This document shows, piece after piece, positions 7,347 through 15,810 of a stretch of DNA of 28,049 nt. Each line of letters begins with the position of its first letter. Position 1 is the stretch's first letter. Position numbers and translations under genes: made by a program. The notes beneath the pieces are model-generated. The model saw only the letters and a list, made by a program, of their open reading frames with translations, was not told the DNA's origin and searched no databases. This DNA comes from Collinsella sp. (GTDB lineage: Bacteria > Actinomycetota > Coriobacteriia > Coriobacteriales > Coriobacteriaceae): positions 1-28,049 of the forward strand of contig JAGZQF010000020.1 of assembly GCA_018382295.1 (NCBI GenBank), given 5' to 3'.

Positions 7347-9017
7347 CTAGTGGCGGAGTCCCAGCAGGCCGCGGCCGTGATGACGGGCCTCGGCGGACAC
7401 CTGGGCGTGCGGGCCGGCGGCTTTGACGGACTCGGGCAGGTGCGAGTACTTCTTCTCGAAGTTCTCCTCGAACATCACGGCCAAGTTGTGCGCGGCCTCG
7501 TCGTAGCGAGCGGTGCTCTGCCAATACTGGCGCGGCACCAGGATGCCGTCGGGTACGCCGTGGCACGTGGTGGGAATGTCGACGTTAAAGATGTCGTCGT
7601 GCACGAACTCGCTGTCCTCGATGGTACCGTCGAGGGCGCAGGCCACCAGGGCGCGCGTGTAGGCAAGCTCGATGCGATGACCCACGCCGTAGCCGCCGCC
7701 GATCCAGCCGGTGTTGACCAGGTACACACGCGTGCGGCCGTCGGCGATGCGCTCACCGAGCATCTTGGCATAGACCATGGGGTCGAGCGGCATAAACGGC
7801 TCGCCAAACAGCGAAGAGAACGTGGGCGTGGGCTCGGTGACGCCGACCTCGGTGCCGGGGATCTTGGCCGTAAAGCCCGTCACAAAGTGATACATGGCGG
7901 CGTCGGCCGTCAGGCGCGAGATGGGCGGCAGCACGCCAAAGGCATCGCAGGTCAGGAAGAGCACGACGCTTGGAGTGGTGCCCATGCCCTTGGTCCACGC
8001 GTTGGGAATGTGCTCCACAGGGTATGCCACGCGCGTGTTGTGCGTGATCGAGATGTCGTCGTAGTTGGGCTTGCGGTTCTCGTCGAGCACCACGTTTTCG
8101 CAGATCGCGCCAAAGCGGACAGCGTTGAAGATCTCGGGCTCGTGGAACGCGTCCAGGCCCTCGCATTTGGCGTAGCAGCCACCTTCGATGTTGAAGATGC
8201 CCATGTCGGACCAACCGTGCTCGTCGTCGCCGATCAGCAGCCGCGTGGGGTTGGCCGAAAGCGTGGTCTTGCCCGTGCCCGAAAGGCCAAAGAACACGGC
8301 GGTCTCGTGCGTGACGGGATCCATGCTGGCCGAGCAGTGCATGGGTAGCACGTCGTCCTCGACGGGCAGCAGGTAATTCATGACGCTGAAGATGGACTTT
8401 TTGATTTCGCCGGAGTAACCGGTGCCGGCAACCAAAATCACGCGCTCCTGGAAGTTGATGACCACGGCGGCGCTGGAGTTGAGGCCCTTAATGGCGGGAT
8501 CGCACTGGTAGCCGGGAGCGGCGAGCACGCAGAAGTCCGGCTCGCCGGTGCGTGCGATTTCACGGGCAAGCGGGCGGGCGAGCATCTGCTTAATAAAGAG
8601 CGCTTGGCTGGCACGCTCGCAGGCGACAAGCAGGCGACGCGTATGGTTGCGATCGGCACCGGCCATACCGCGAGTGACGAACACATCGCGCTCGTTGAGG
8701 TAGTTGACGATACCGGCCTTGATGGCCTCGTAGCTCTCGGCAGAAAGCGGGCGGTTGACGGCACCCCAGGCAATCTTGTCGTGAACATCGGGGGTGTCAA
8801 CGATAAAGCGGTCATTGGGGGAACGACCAGTGCGCTCCCCCGTCTCGATCACCAGCGCGCCGTTGGATGCCATGCGGCCTTCTTCGCGGCGGATGGCGTG
8901 CTCGACGAGCTCCGCGGCGGATAGATCGACCAGCAGACGGGGCTGATTCTCGGCGGGATCTTCGACCAGCGCAATACCAAAGTTGGACAGAACTTCTGCA
9001 GGGGTAACACCAGGCAT
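7347..9017 (-). CDS. pckA: Phosphoenolpyruvate carboxykinase (ATP)
   Basis: A 556-residue ATP-type PEP carboxykinase that interconverts oxaloacetate and PEP with ATP/ADP. Visible are RTGRSPNDRF (62-71, substrate-binding Arg), YSGEIKKS (201-208, active-site Lys), the kinase-1a P-loop GLSGTGKTT (244-252) and the metal-binding GDDEHGW just after. The P-loop and length identify the ATP form rather than the GTP form. The C-terminus runs slightly longer than usual. ATG 9017 follows AAAGGAGG; upstream in-frame codons are not conserved. In an anaerobe the enzyme may run in either direction: gluconeogenesis from lactate or CO2 fixation in succinate formation. lctP is the next gene upstream on the same strand, about 280 nt away. 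Confidence 0.96.
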   Translation of the reverse strand: MPGVTPAEVLSNFGIALVEDPAENQPRLLVDLSAAELVEHAIRREEGRMASNGALVIETGERTGRSPNDRFIVDTPDVHDKIAWGAVNRPLSAESYEAIKAGIVNYLNERDVFVTRGMAGADRNHTRRLLVACERASQALFIKQMLARPLAREIARTGEPDFCVLAAPGYQCDPAIKGLNSSAAVVINFQERVILVAGTGYSGEIKKSIFSVMNYLLPVEDDVLPMHCSASMDPVTHETAVFFGLSGTGKTTLSANPTRLLIGDDEHGWSDMGIFNIEGGCYAKCEGLDAFHEPEIFNAVRFGAICENVVLDENRKPNYDDISITHNTRVAYPVEHIPNAWTKGMGTTPSVVLFLTCDAFGVLPPISRLTADAAMYHFVTGFTAKIPGTEVGVTEPTPTFSSLFGEPFMPLDPMVYAKMLGERIADGRTRVYLVNTGWIGGGYGVGHRIELAYTRALVACALDGTIEDSEFVHDDIFNVDIPTTCHGVPDGILVPRQYWQSTARYDEAAHNLAVMFEENFEKKYSHLPESVKAAGPHAQVSAEARHHGRGLLGLRH

Positions 9018-9091
9018 GGGGCCTCCTTTAAAAGCGCGACACGTGGACGCGGCGCGCACTTTACTCACGTAAAGCCCGTTGTACCCGATAT

Positions 9092-9107
9092 GCAAAAACG
9101 TTTTTGC
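9092..9107. promoter_or_regulatory. LacI-type palindrome upstream of pckA
   Basis: GCAAAAACGTTTTTGC is a perfect 16-bp palindrome with the central CG typical of LacI/CcpA-family operators. It lies 75-90 nt upstream of the pckA start, in the only likely promoter region for that gene. A LacI-family carbon regulator is inferred; none is encoded in the window. Confidence 0.45.
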
Positions 9108-9156
9108 GGCAACGGCGAAGCGCCCGCCCAACGGTCAAAAATCGCAGGCAAGCGGC

Positions 9157-9187
9157 CTAGTCGTTAGGGACGCTTTTAAACGACTAG
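9157..9187. repeat. Palindrome B0 in the lctP-pckA interval
   Basis: CTAGTCGTT (9157-9165) and AACGACTAG (9179-9187) form a 9-bp perfect inverted repeat with an AGGGACG-containing loop. It is the first of three palindromes in a row. Confidence 0.6.
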
Positions 9188-9192
9188 TCATT

Positions 9193-9232
9193 GGGGACAC
9201 TCTTGAACAGACAACATTCAAGGAGTGTCCCC
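9193..9232. repeat. Palindrome B1 in the lctP-pckA interval
   Basis: GGGGACACTC (9193-9202) pairs with GAGTGTCCCC (9223-9232). An inner 5-bp pair TTGAA/TTCAA follows, with one bulged G. It lies 5 nt from B0. Confidence 0.7.
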
Positions 9233-9238
9233 GGATGC

Positions 9239-9294
9239 CGGCACTTAGGGACGTTCCCAAAGTGCCGGCACATAAGGAACGTCCCTAAGTGCCG
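9239..9294. repeat. Palindrome B2 abutting the lctP stop codon
   Basis: A perfect 19-bp inverted repeat (CGGCACTTAGGGACGTTCC at 9239-9257 and its complement at 9276-9294). The 18-nt centre itself contains the palindrome GTGCCGGCAC, so it could also form a cruciform. It ends one base before the lctP stop codon. No T-run follows on the minus strand, so it is not a standard terminator. Confidence 0.78.
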
Positions 9295-9295
9295 A

Positions 9296-10867
9296 CTACA
9301 GCGGCAGGCCTTGGCCGAGCATGGCTATGGCGCTCATCAGGACCAGCATGCCGGCGGCGTAGGGCAGGACGGCGCCCAGGAGTTCGGCATCCTTACCGCG
9401 CACGAGCACGGCGGCAAGACCAATGGCGAGGGTCTGCGGCGAGATCATCTTACCGGCGGCGACGCCCAGGGCGTTCAACGCGACCATCCAGTAGTCGCTC
9501 ACACCCAGCGCAGTGGCAGCCTGGCTCTGAATGGGGCCAAACAGCATGCCCGAGGACGTGCCCGAGCCGGTCACAAACGCACCGACTGCGCCGATCCACG
9601 GAGCCAGAATCGGGTACAGCCCACCGGCGACGGCGATGCAGAACGCGCTGATCGAAGAGATCATGCCCGCATAGCCCATCACCTTGGCACAGCCCAGCAC
9701 CGAAAGCATCGTGATCACCGTCGGCATCATCTGCTTCACAGTCGCGGCCAGCACCTCGCCCATCATGCGTGGCGAAGCACCCTGAATGGCACCGCCGGCA
9801 AACGCCGCCAGGAAAATCCAGACGCCCGGCGTGTTGATCCACGAAAACGTAAGCGTACCGGGATTCTCACCGCAATACACCTGCACGTGGCTCGCAAACG
9901 GCGCGAGCGCGGCATGTACAGCGGGCACCAGGTTAGACGTGCCCAGCAGCAACACAAAGATCAGGATGAAGCACGACCAGGCCGAAAGCGCCGACTTAAC
10001 GGTGAGCTTCTCCCCCGCCTCGATATTCATGTGAAAGCGTGCGTCCAGACGCCCCGACTTCTCGGCACGCATGGCAAGCGCAGCTGTCAGCGCGAGCGAA
10101 ACGATGGATCCTACGACCACGGCCAGCTCGGGGCCCACAAACATGGCAACGACCAGAGCCGCGCCGACAAACGACACGCCGGAGAGCAACGCCACGCCGG
10201 CAACACCGTGCAGACGCTCGCCCACACTCGCGGCATTGCCCTGGTCATCGGCAACACGGCCCGCAACCAGCACAATAAATAGCGGCATCACCACAAAGAA
10301 CGGCGCGAGCTGCACCAGCTGAACGGTCGCTAGGTGAAGGGAATCCAAACCCACCAGGTCGGCAACGGACACCGTGGGGATGCCGATGGAGCCGTAGGGC
10401 GTGGGCACGCCGTTGGCCAGCAGGCAGATGAGCACGGCAGGCACGGCCTCAAAGCCCAGGCCCGCGAGCATGCCGGCGGGAATGGCGACAGCGGTACCGA
10501 AGCCGGCCATGCCCTCCATAAAGCCACCGAAGCACCAAGCCACGAGCAGCGCCAGCAGACGGCGGTCGCTGCTGATGGAGGTGATCATGCTGCCGATCAC
10601 GTCCATGGCGCCCGTACGAACGCACAGGTTATACGTGAACACCGCGGCGATGATCACCAGGACGATGGGCCACAGAGCCATCAAAAAACCTTCGAGCGAG
10701 GCGGTCGCGATCTGCGCTGCCGGCAGGTGCCACCATGCGAAGGCAAGCAAGCACGAAAGGACAAACGATCCGATAGCGGCCTTCCAAGCTGGCCATTTAA
10801 AGCACAGCAGCATCACGACCAGCCAAATAATCGGCACAAGAGCCAGTAAGAATGCGGCGACGTCCAT
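9296..10867 (-). CDS. lctP: L-lactate permease (LctP family)
   Basis: A 523-residue integral membrane protein of the lactate permease family, with about 12-14 hydrophobic helices from the first residues on. Family-typical stretches include GGFMEGMAGFGTAVAIPAG (about residue 115-133) and ANGVPTPYGSIGIPT. It imports lactate (also glycolate in some members) with protons. ATG 10867 follows AAGGAGC. Upstream of pckA on the same strand, it suggests lactate use feeding PEP, but no lactate dehydrogenase or lactate utilisation genes are in the window. A candidate operator lies about 105-120 nt upstream. Confidence 0.93.
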   Translation of the reverse strand: MDVAAFLLALVPIIWLVVMLLCFKWPAWKAAIGSFVLSCLLAFAWWHLPAAQIATASLEGFLMALWPIVLVIIAAVFTYNLCVRTGAMDVIGSMITSISSDRRLLALLVAWCFGGFMEGMAGFGTAVAIPAGMLAGLGFEAVPAVLICLLANGVPTPYGSIGIPTVSVADLVGLDSLHLATVQLVQLAPFFVVMPLFIVLVAGRVADDQGNAASVGERLHGVAGVALLSGVSFVGAALVVAMFVGPELAVVVGSIVSLALTAALAMRAEKSGRLDARFHMNIEAGEKLTVKSALSAWSCFILIFVLLLGTSNLVPAVHAALAPFASHVQVYCGENPGTLTFSWINTPGVWIFLAAFAGGAIQGASPRMMGEVLAATVKQMMPTVITMLSVLGCAKVMGYAGMISSISAFCIAVAGGLYPILAPWIGAVGAFVTGSGTSSGMLFGPIQSQAATALGVSDYWMVALNALGVAAGKMISPQTLAIGLAAVLVRGKDAELLGAVLPYAAGMLVLMSAIAMLGQGLPL

Positions 10868-10971
10868 AGGTAGAAGCTCCTTGGTACCGCGTGGGCGGCA
10901 TCGGGGGTGTCACAAAACTTTAACAGGATACCGCACGTTTACCGACAAATTACAGCCGCCCGCCGAAATTA

Positions 10972-10988
10972 TTGAACAATCCGTTCAA
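10972..10988. promoter_or_regulatory. Candidate operator between lctP and the flippase gene
   Basis: TTGAAC-AATCC-GTTCAA is a perfect 6-5-6 inverted repeat in the divergent interval. On the lctP side a plausible promoter is TTGTCG-17 nt-TGTTAA on the minus strand, so the site would lie just upstream of it. On the flippase side a TATACT (-10, 11014-11019) lies about 25 nt away. Spacing fits a GntR- or TetR-size dimer. The regulator is not known. Confidence 0.4.
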
Positions 10989-11047
10989 AAACACGAGCGA
11001 ACACCGTCGCGTCTATACTAAAGCGCAGCAATAGAAAGGACTCCGCT

Positions 11048-12628
11048 TTGAGTATCACGCCCCTCGATAGCATTCGCCGCGCCATCGCCCGCCGCAACGG
11101 CACCTCCAACCCCGCTGCATCGAAGGACGGCGCCGCGAAGGCCCAGGGCGGCCGCATCGAGAACGGCCTCTTCCCTGCCTCGCACACTGCCGAGGAACTC
11201 GCACGCATCCAAGAGCTGAGTCAGCGCAACGCCGGCGGGCCCGATAGCAGCCAAGCCACACGTCGCCGGCGCGAACGCGATCGGGAGCCCGGCCCCGTCC
11301 GCCGCATGGTCAACGCTTGGTGGAACCGTCTGCTCGGCGCCGTCTACGGCGGCGGGTTCTCCATGCAGGAAGCGGAATACGAGGAGCACGCCACCCGCCG
11401 CGATTACCTTTGGAACGCTCTCGGCACCGCCGTGTGGGGCTTGGCGTTTCCGCTGCTCACCATCGTGTCCACACAGCTCGTGGGCGCCGAAGAAGCCGGC
11501 AAGTTCTCCATCGCCTTTGTCACCGGCACGCTCATCATGATCGCGTGCAACTACGGCGTGCGCAATTTCCAGGTCTCGGACATCGACGAAAAGACGTCCT
11601 TCGCCTCCTACCAGCTCAATCGTTGGATCTGCGGAGCGCTCGCCCTAGGCTGCGGCCTCATGTATAGCAGCGCCCGCGGCTATGACGCGCAGATGGCGAC
11701 GATCGGCCTGGGCGTCTACCTGTATAAGGTCATCGACGGCGTCGCCGACGTGTACGAAGGCCGCCTGCAGCAGGCCGACAAACTCTACTTGGCTGGAATG
11801 AGCCAAACGCTACGCTCCGTCGGCGTCATCGCGGTCTTCAGCGTGGCGCTGTTCCTCACGCGCAGCATGCCCATCGCGGCCATGGACATGGGTGTCACCG
11901 CGATCGCCTCGCTCGTGCTGGTCACCGCGCCGCTCGCCCTGCTCGAGACCGAAAAATCGCGCCGCGTGAGCCTGCGCGAGGTCGGCCACCTGTTTGTCCA
12001 GTGCGCCCCGCTCTTTGGTGCACTGTTCCTGTTCAACCTTATCGAGAGCATGCCCAAGTTTGTGATGGAAGGCACGCTGGCATACAAATATCAGCTGTAC
12101 TTTAATGCCCTGTTCTTTCCTGCGCAGGCTATTTTGCTGAGCATTGGATTTATCTATAAACCGCAGCTCCTGCGCTTGTCGAACATTTGGGCTAATCCTC
12201 GCAAGCGTCGTCGCTTTGACCTGATTATTGTTGCCGTTATGGCGCTGATCGTGGTCATCACCGGCATGTGCGCCGCATTTATGGCAGGTCCCGGTATTCC
12301 CCTCATGAGCTTTATGTACGGCCTCAGCTTTGAGCGCTACCGTACGCTGGCGCTGCTGATGGTCGTCGCCGGCGGCGTCACCGCGGCCATCGACTTTATC
12401 TACGCCATCATCACGGTGCTACGCCACGCTAGAGACGTCACCAAGATCTACCTGATCTGCTTCGCCGTAAGCGTGGTGCTGCCGGTGATCCTGATTAAGC
12501 TGCTGGGTCTGATGGGCGCTGTAGTGAGCTACCTAGCCATCATGGCCCTACTCCTGGTGCTGCTGATAATCGAGTACCGCCGCATCCGCCAACGCATCGA
12601 ACGCGACCGCAACCCATACGGCGCCTAA
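11048..12628 (+). CDS. Polysaccharide flippase-like membrane protein (MOP superfamily)
   Basis: A 526-residue protein. The first 115 residues are cytoplasmic, basic and low in hydrophobicity. After them come about 12-14 membrane helices beginning near WNALGTAVWGLAFPLLTIVST. The pattern matches Wzx/RfbX-type polysaccharide or lipid-II-like flippases of the MOP superfamily. The long N-terminal extension is unusual for the family. Translation appears to start at TTG 11048, with AGAAAGGA 8 nt upstream. A -10 TATACT lies about 30 nt before. No glycosyltransferase genes are next to it, so the cargo is unknown. A general exporter of this fold is the alternative. Confidence 0.75.
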   Translation: MSITPLDSIRRAIARRNGTSNPAASKDGAAKAQGGRIENGLFPASHTAEELARIQELSQRNAGGPDSSQATRRRRERDREPGPVRRMVNAWWNRLLGAVYGGGFSMQEAEYEEHATRRDYLWNALGTAVWGLAFPLLTIVSTQLVGAEEAGKFSIAFVTGTLIMIACNYGVRNFQVSDIDEKTSFASYQLNRWICGALALGCGLMYSSARGYDAQMATIGLGVYLYKVIDGVADVYEGRLQQADKLYLAGMSQTLRSVGVIAVFSVALFLTRSMPIAAMDMGVTAIASLVLVTAPLALLETEKSRRVSLREVGHLFVQCAPLFGALFLFNLIESMPKFVMEGTLAYKYQLYFNALFFPAQAILLSIGFIYKPQLLRLSNIWANPRKRRRFDLIIVAVMALIVVITGMCAAFMAGPGIPLMSFMYGLSFERYRTLALLMVVAGGVTAAIDFIYAIITVLRHARDVTKIYLICFAVSVVLPVILIKLLGLMGAVVSYLAIMALLLVLLIIEYRRIRQRIERDRNPYGA

Positions 12629-12707
12629 TTAGCTGCCCGGTCACCGGAATTTGCGATGGAATCACCCGGTCTGGGGTCTCGTTGCGGACAATATTCATCA
12701 CGCAAAA

Positions 12708-12830
12708 CTAAGTGAGTAGACTTTTACCGAATCCCCGACCACACCAACAGAGCACAAGTCTGTGACCTGCGGTTTTATTGAGGCAAATATGTTGGGTGCT
12801 CGGCATTTCCAAAAAAGTCTACTCACTTAG
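12708..12830. repeat. 123-bp element with 18-bp perfect terminal inverted repeats
   Basis: CTAAGTGAGTAGACTTTT (12708-12725) is repeated in inverse at 12813-12830 with no mismatch. The 87-bp centre has no reading frame and no strong secondary structure. The size and ends resemble a MITE, though I see no clear target-site duplication. The GTAGA/TCTAC arm motif recurs in the palindromes at 23828-23930. The interval 12629-13023 otherwise holds only the terminator that follows. Confidence 0.65.
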
Positions 12831-12850
12831 CAAGCGGGCAGCCAAAAAAG

Positions 12851-12890
12851 AACCGCCGCGACGTCGTTTGACTCCGTTGCGACGGTTTTT
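12851..12890. terminator. Bidirectional terminator between convergent genes
   Basis: AACCGCCGCGACG (12851-12863) pairs with CGTTGCGACGGTT (12875-12887) over 13 positions with one mismatch and one G-U. It is followed by TTT on the plus strand and preceded by AAAAAAG, giving T6 on the minus strand. It lies between the flippase (+) and phosphoesterase (-) genes, which converge. Confidence 0.75.
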
Positions 12891-13023
12891 CGAGCATTTT
12901 CGCGCTGTCGAGGACGCAGACGCTCCTCATTTCTAGCGCTTACCGAGCAAGAAGGCGCTACTCTCCGAAAGTAGTCAAAAAAGCCCCGTCCCAAATTAGC
13001 TACGGTAGATCGGCGGAACAAGG

Positions 13024-13863
13024 TTATTCGCCCGGGTTGATGTTCGCGTAGAACTCGGCCCCGTCGTCCAGGCGCAGGATGCCCACGCGGCCGAACTCGG
13101 AGCCGGTGGCGGCGGCGCAGTCGATGTCGATGCGATCGGGCACACCAGCAGTGTCCTCGCCGCCCAAGCGCACGATCTGCCCGCGTCCCGATTCCTCATC
13201 GAGCCCCGCCAGACCACCGACCTCGCAATAGCGCCCAAGCGATACCGTGGGCGTGTGACCGCTCACCACGACCGGGCCCTTGCCCTCGGCAGAAAGCAGC
13301 CCGGTCGACGCATCCCAATAGCCATGACGAATCCACAGCAGGTCATCGGACGACTGCACCGCGAGCATCTGCTGCAGCAGCTCGCGATCGGCACCCACCG
13401 CTCCAACGCCATCGGCACAATCGACGCCATGCTCAAGCAAAAACGCGCGCGCCGCCTTCATCTCGATTCCAGCATGTACCAGCAGATACGGGCGCTCCTC
13501 GGTCTCGACCACTGCGTAGAGCGGCAGCGCGGCCATCCATCGCACGAGCTCCTCGTATGCCTCAAATTCCATGTCGTTGAGCTGCTCGCGCGTCGTCCAA
13601 CCACCGTTGATATCCCAGGTCTCGGCATCGAGCGGATCCTGGCCAATGATGGCATCGAGCATGATCTGCTCGTGATTACCCTTGAGCACGTGGGCGTTGG
13701 GCAGCGAGCGCACGAGCTTAATAACGCCGACCGGATCGGGCCCGCGATCGATCATGTCGCCCAGCACGTACAGCGTGTCGTCGGACGTCAACGAGATCTT
13801 AGACAGGGCTTCGTCAAGCGCACGCACGTGCCCGTGAGCATCAGATGTCACATAGATCGCCAT
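13024..13863 (-). CDS. Metallophosphoesterase (Ser/Thr protein phosphatase-like)
   Basis: A 279-residue member of the PPP-like calcineurin phosphoesterase family. Metal-ligand motifs are in order: SDAHGH (D8, H10), GDMIDRGPDP (D36, R40), GNHEQ (62-66) and a later VHAG. The layout is that of PrpA/ApaH-like proteins, which act as protein phosphatases or cleave diadenosine polyphosphates. The substrate cannot be told from sequence. AAGGAGAGG lies before ATG 13863. It appears to be a single-gene unit. Confidence 0.9.
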   Translation of the reverse strand: MAIYVTSDAHGHVRALDEALSKISLTSDDTLYVLGDMIDRGPDPVGVIKLVRSLPNAHVLKGNHEQIMLDAIIGQDPLDAETWDINGGWTTREQLNDMEFEAYEELVRWMAALPLYAVVETEERPYLLVHAGIEMKAARAFLLEHGVDCADGVGAVGADRELLQQMLAVQSSDDLLWIRHGYWDASTGLLSAEGKGPVVVSGHTPTVSLGRYCEVGGLAGLDEESGRGQIVRLGGEDTAGVPDRIDIDCAAATGSEFGRVGILRLDDGAEFYANINPGE

Positions 13864-13987
13864 GGTACGCCTCTCCTTGCATTGCGGCCGAAGCCCGGCG
13901 CCGCAACTAAAACTTCAAGTTGAACTTAAACGTTACCCATTGTACTCCGTTGCAATAAAGCTGGAAAGGGTTTCCGAGCAGAGGCAA

Positions 13988-14002
13988 AGACGGCAGCCGT
14001 CT
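13988..14002. promoter_or_regulatory. Palindrome upstream of the antiporter gene
   Basis: AGACGGCAGCCGTCT is a perfect 7-1-7 inverted repeat about 115 nt before the antiporter start. Nearby, around 13911-13927, TTCAAGTTGAA and AAGTTGAACTT overlap as two small palindromes in front of the phosphoesterase gene. Either could be an operator; neither has a known match. Confidence 0.3.
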
Positions 14003-14116
14003 ATGACGATATCGCGCACGCCCGCAATCCAACCCCATAAACCCACCATCTTTGGGTACAAATAACCGCAGGCAACTGACCGTGCCACGCCAACCAACCA
14101 GGAGCGGACACCATCC

Positions 14117-15718
14117 ATGAACCAGATCCTTCTCTTTATCGGCCTCGTCATCATTCTGTGTCTGACCATCAAACCCGTCGGCAAAAAGCTCCCCTTCCCC
14201 ACCCTGCTCATCTTTATCGCGCTCGGCATGCTGTTGGGCGTCAACGGCCCGGCGCATATCGACTTTAGCGACTATGCGCTCACCGAAACCGTCTGCAGCA
14301 CGGCGCTGCTGTTCATCATGTTCTACGGCGGCTTTAACACCAATATCGACCGTGCCAAACCCGTCGCTGTGCCGGCGGTGCTGCTGAGCACGCTCGGCGT
14401 CGTCATCACTGCCGGCATCACCGGCGTGTTCGCCCACTTCGCGCTGGGGTTCGACTGGATCGACGGCCTGCTGTTGGGATCGGTCGTGGCATCCACCGAC
14501 GCGGCGAGCGTCTTTAGCGTGCTGCGCGAGCACAACCTTTCGCTGAAGGGCGGCACCGACTCGCTGCTCGAGGTCGAATCGGGCTCCAACGACCCCGTCG
14601 CCTACATGCTCACCGCCGTGCTCGCCACACTCGCGGCCGGCGGCGACATTAACATCCCCGTGCTGCTGGCCAAGCAGATTATCCTGGGCGTGGGCCTGGG
14701 CCTCGCCATCGGCTGGGCGGCGGGCCGCCTGATTGAACGCGCGCACGCAACGGCCGAGGGCGCGCAGACCATCTATTTGTTCGCCGTGGCCATCGTCGCC
14801 TACGCGCTGCCGAGCTACCTGGGCGGCAACGGCTTTTTGGCTGTATACCTGGCCGGCATTGTGCTGGGCGCCAGCGACATCACCGGCAAAGTCGAGATGG
14901 CGCACTTCTTTGACACCCTCACCGAGATGGCCGAGATGACGATCTTCTTCTTGCTCGGCCTGCTCGTAACGCCCGCACGCCTGCCGCAGATGCTGCTGCC
15001 GGGCCTGGCACTCATGGCGTTCATGCTCTTCGTGAGCCGCCCCATCGCCGTCGGCGTGCTCCTAGCGCCCTTTAAGACGAATCCCCGCCAGGTCGCGCTC
15101 GTAAGCTGGGCGGGCCTACGCGGAGCGGCTTCGGTCGTCTTTAGTCTCTTTGCCGTAGTGGCCGGCGTTCCCGGCGGACACGACCTATTTGACCTGGTGT
15201 TTGCGATTGCCGTGTCGAGCATTGTGGTGCAGGGCTCGCTGCTGCCGGCGGTGGCGAAGAAGCTCGATATGATCGATGCGACCGGCGACGTGCGTCGCAC
15301 CTTTAACGACTACCGCGACGAAGACGGCATGTCGTTCGTCAAGCTCAAAGTAGGCGCTGGACATCCGTTTGCCGGACGCTCGCTCGCCGACATTGGCAGC
15401 GCAACGAACATGCTGGTGGTCCTGGTACTGCGCGACGGTGCGCACCCGGTGTTGCCCAACGGCGATACCGTAATTGAGGAAGGCGACCTATTGGTGATGG
15501 CTGCCCCGACGTTTGAAGAGCGTGCCGAGGTTACGCTGCGCGAGGTCACCGTGACGCCCCACGGTCACCTGGCCGGCCAGCGCCTGCGCGATGTGCCGCA
15601 AGGCAAGCATCCGTTTATTGTGGTGATGCTCAAGCGCGAAGGCCAAACGATCATCCCCGACGGCAACACCCTAATATACGCCGGCGACGAAGCCGTCATC
15701 GCCACGCTCGCGTCGTAG
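14117..15718 (+). CDS. CPA1-type K+(Na+)/H+ antiporter with two RCK_C domains
   Basis: A 533-residue antiporter of the NhaP2/CvrA type. About 12 membrane helices fill the first 390 residues, with the ion-binding signatures ASTDAASVF (125-133, D128) and ESGSNDPVA (154-162, D159). The C-terminus has two tandem RCK_C/TrkA-C repeats (about 405-470 and 477-533), each with an R-x-G...P-x-G...GD pattern. RCK_C domains bind small ligands and gate transport. Most NhaP2 proteins have one, so the pair is worth noting. AGGAGCGG precedes ATG 14117 at a rather long spacing. It likely serves pH and potassium balance. Confidence 0.88.
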   Translation: MNQILLFIGLVIILCLTIKPVGKKLPFPTLLIFIALGMLLGVNGPAHIDFSDYALTETVCSTALLFIMFYGGFNTNIDRAKPVAVPAVLLSTLGVVITAGITGVFAHFALGFDWIDGLLLGSVVASTDAASVFSVLREHNLSLKGGTDSLLEVESGSNDPVAYMLTAVLATLAAGGDINIPVLLAKQIILGVGLGLAIGWAAGRLIERAHATAEGAQTIYLFAVAIVAYALPSYLGGNGFLAVYLAGIVLGASDITGKVEMAHFFDTLTEMAEMTIFFLLGLLVTPARLPQMLLPGLALMAFMLFVSRPIAVGVLLAPFKTNPRQVALVSWAGLRGAASVVFSLFAVVAGVPGGHDLFDLVFAIAVSSIVVQGSLLPAVAKKLDMIDATGDVRRTFNDYRDEDGMSFVKLKVGAGHPFAGRSLADIGSATNMLVVLVLRDGAHPVLPNGDTVIEEGDLLVMAAPTFEERAEVTLREVTVTPHGHLAGQRLRDVPQGKHPFIVVMLKREGQTIIPDGNTLIYAGDEAVIATLAS

Positions 15719-15735
15719 CGGGCAGGAGGTAGCTA

Positions 15736-15810
15736 ATTTGCGACGAAGAGATCAAGCGCCTAGAAAGCCTCATGCCTTCGCTCGCAGATTTGGATTTGCC
15801 TGAGGAGTAA
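15736..15810 (+). CDS. Possible 24-codon micro-ORF or gene remnant
   Basis: A frame reading ICDEEIKRLESLMPSLADLDLPEE and stopping with TAA. The strongest ribosome-site-like sequence nearby, AGGAGG (15724-15729), lies 6 nt before an ATT at 15736, a rare start codon. The peptide is acidic and amphipathic, as real coding would be. It could equally be the eroded tail of a lost gene. A TTG in another frame at 15738 gives only a short basic peptide. Confidence 0.22.
   Translation: MCDEEIKRLESLMPSLADLDLPEE

Noticed and set aside
7203..8348. Plus-strand frame over pckA, beginning through hairpin copy 4
   Set aside because: The protein sequence translates a repeat and then the antisense of pckA.
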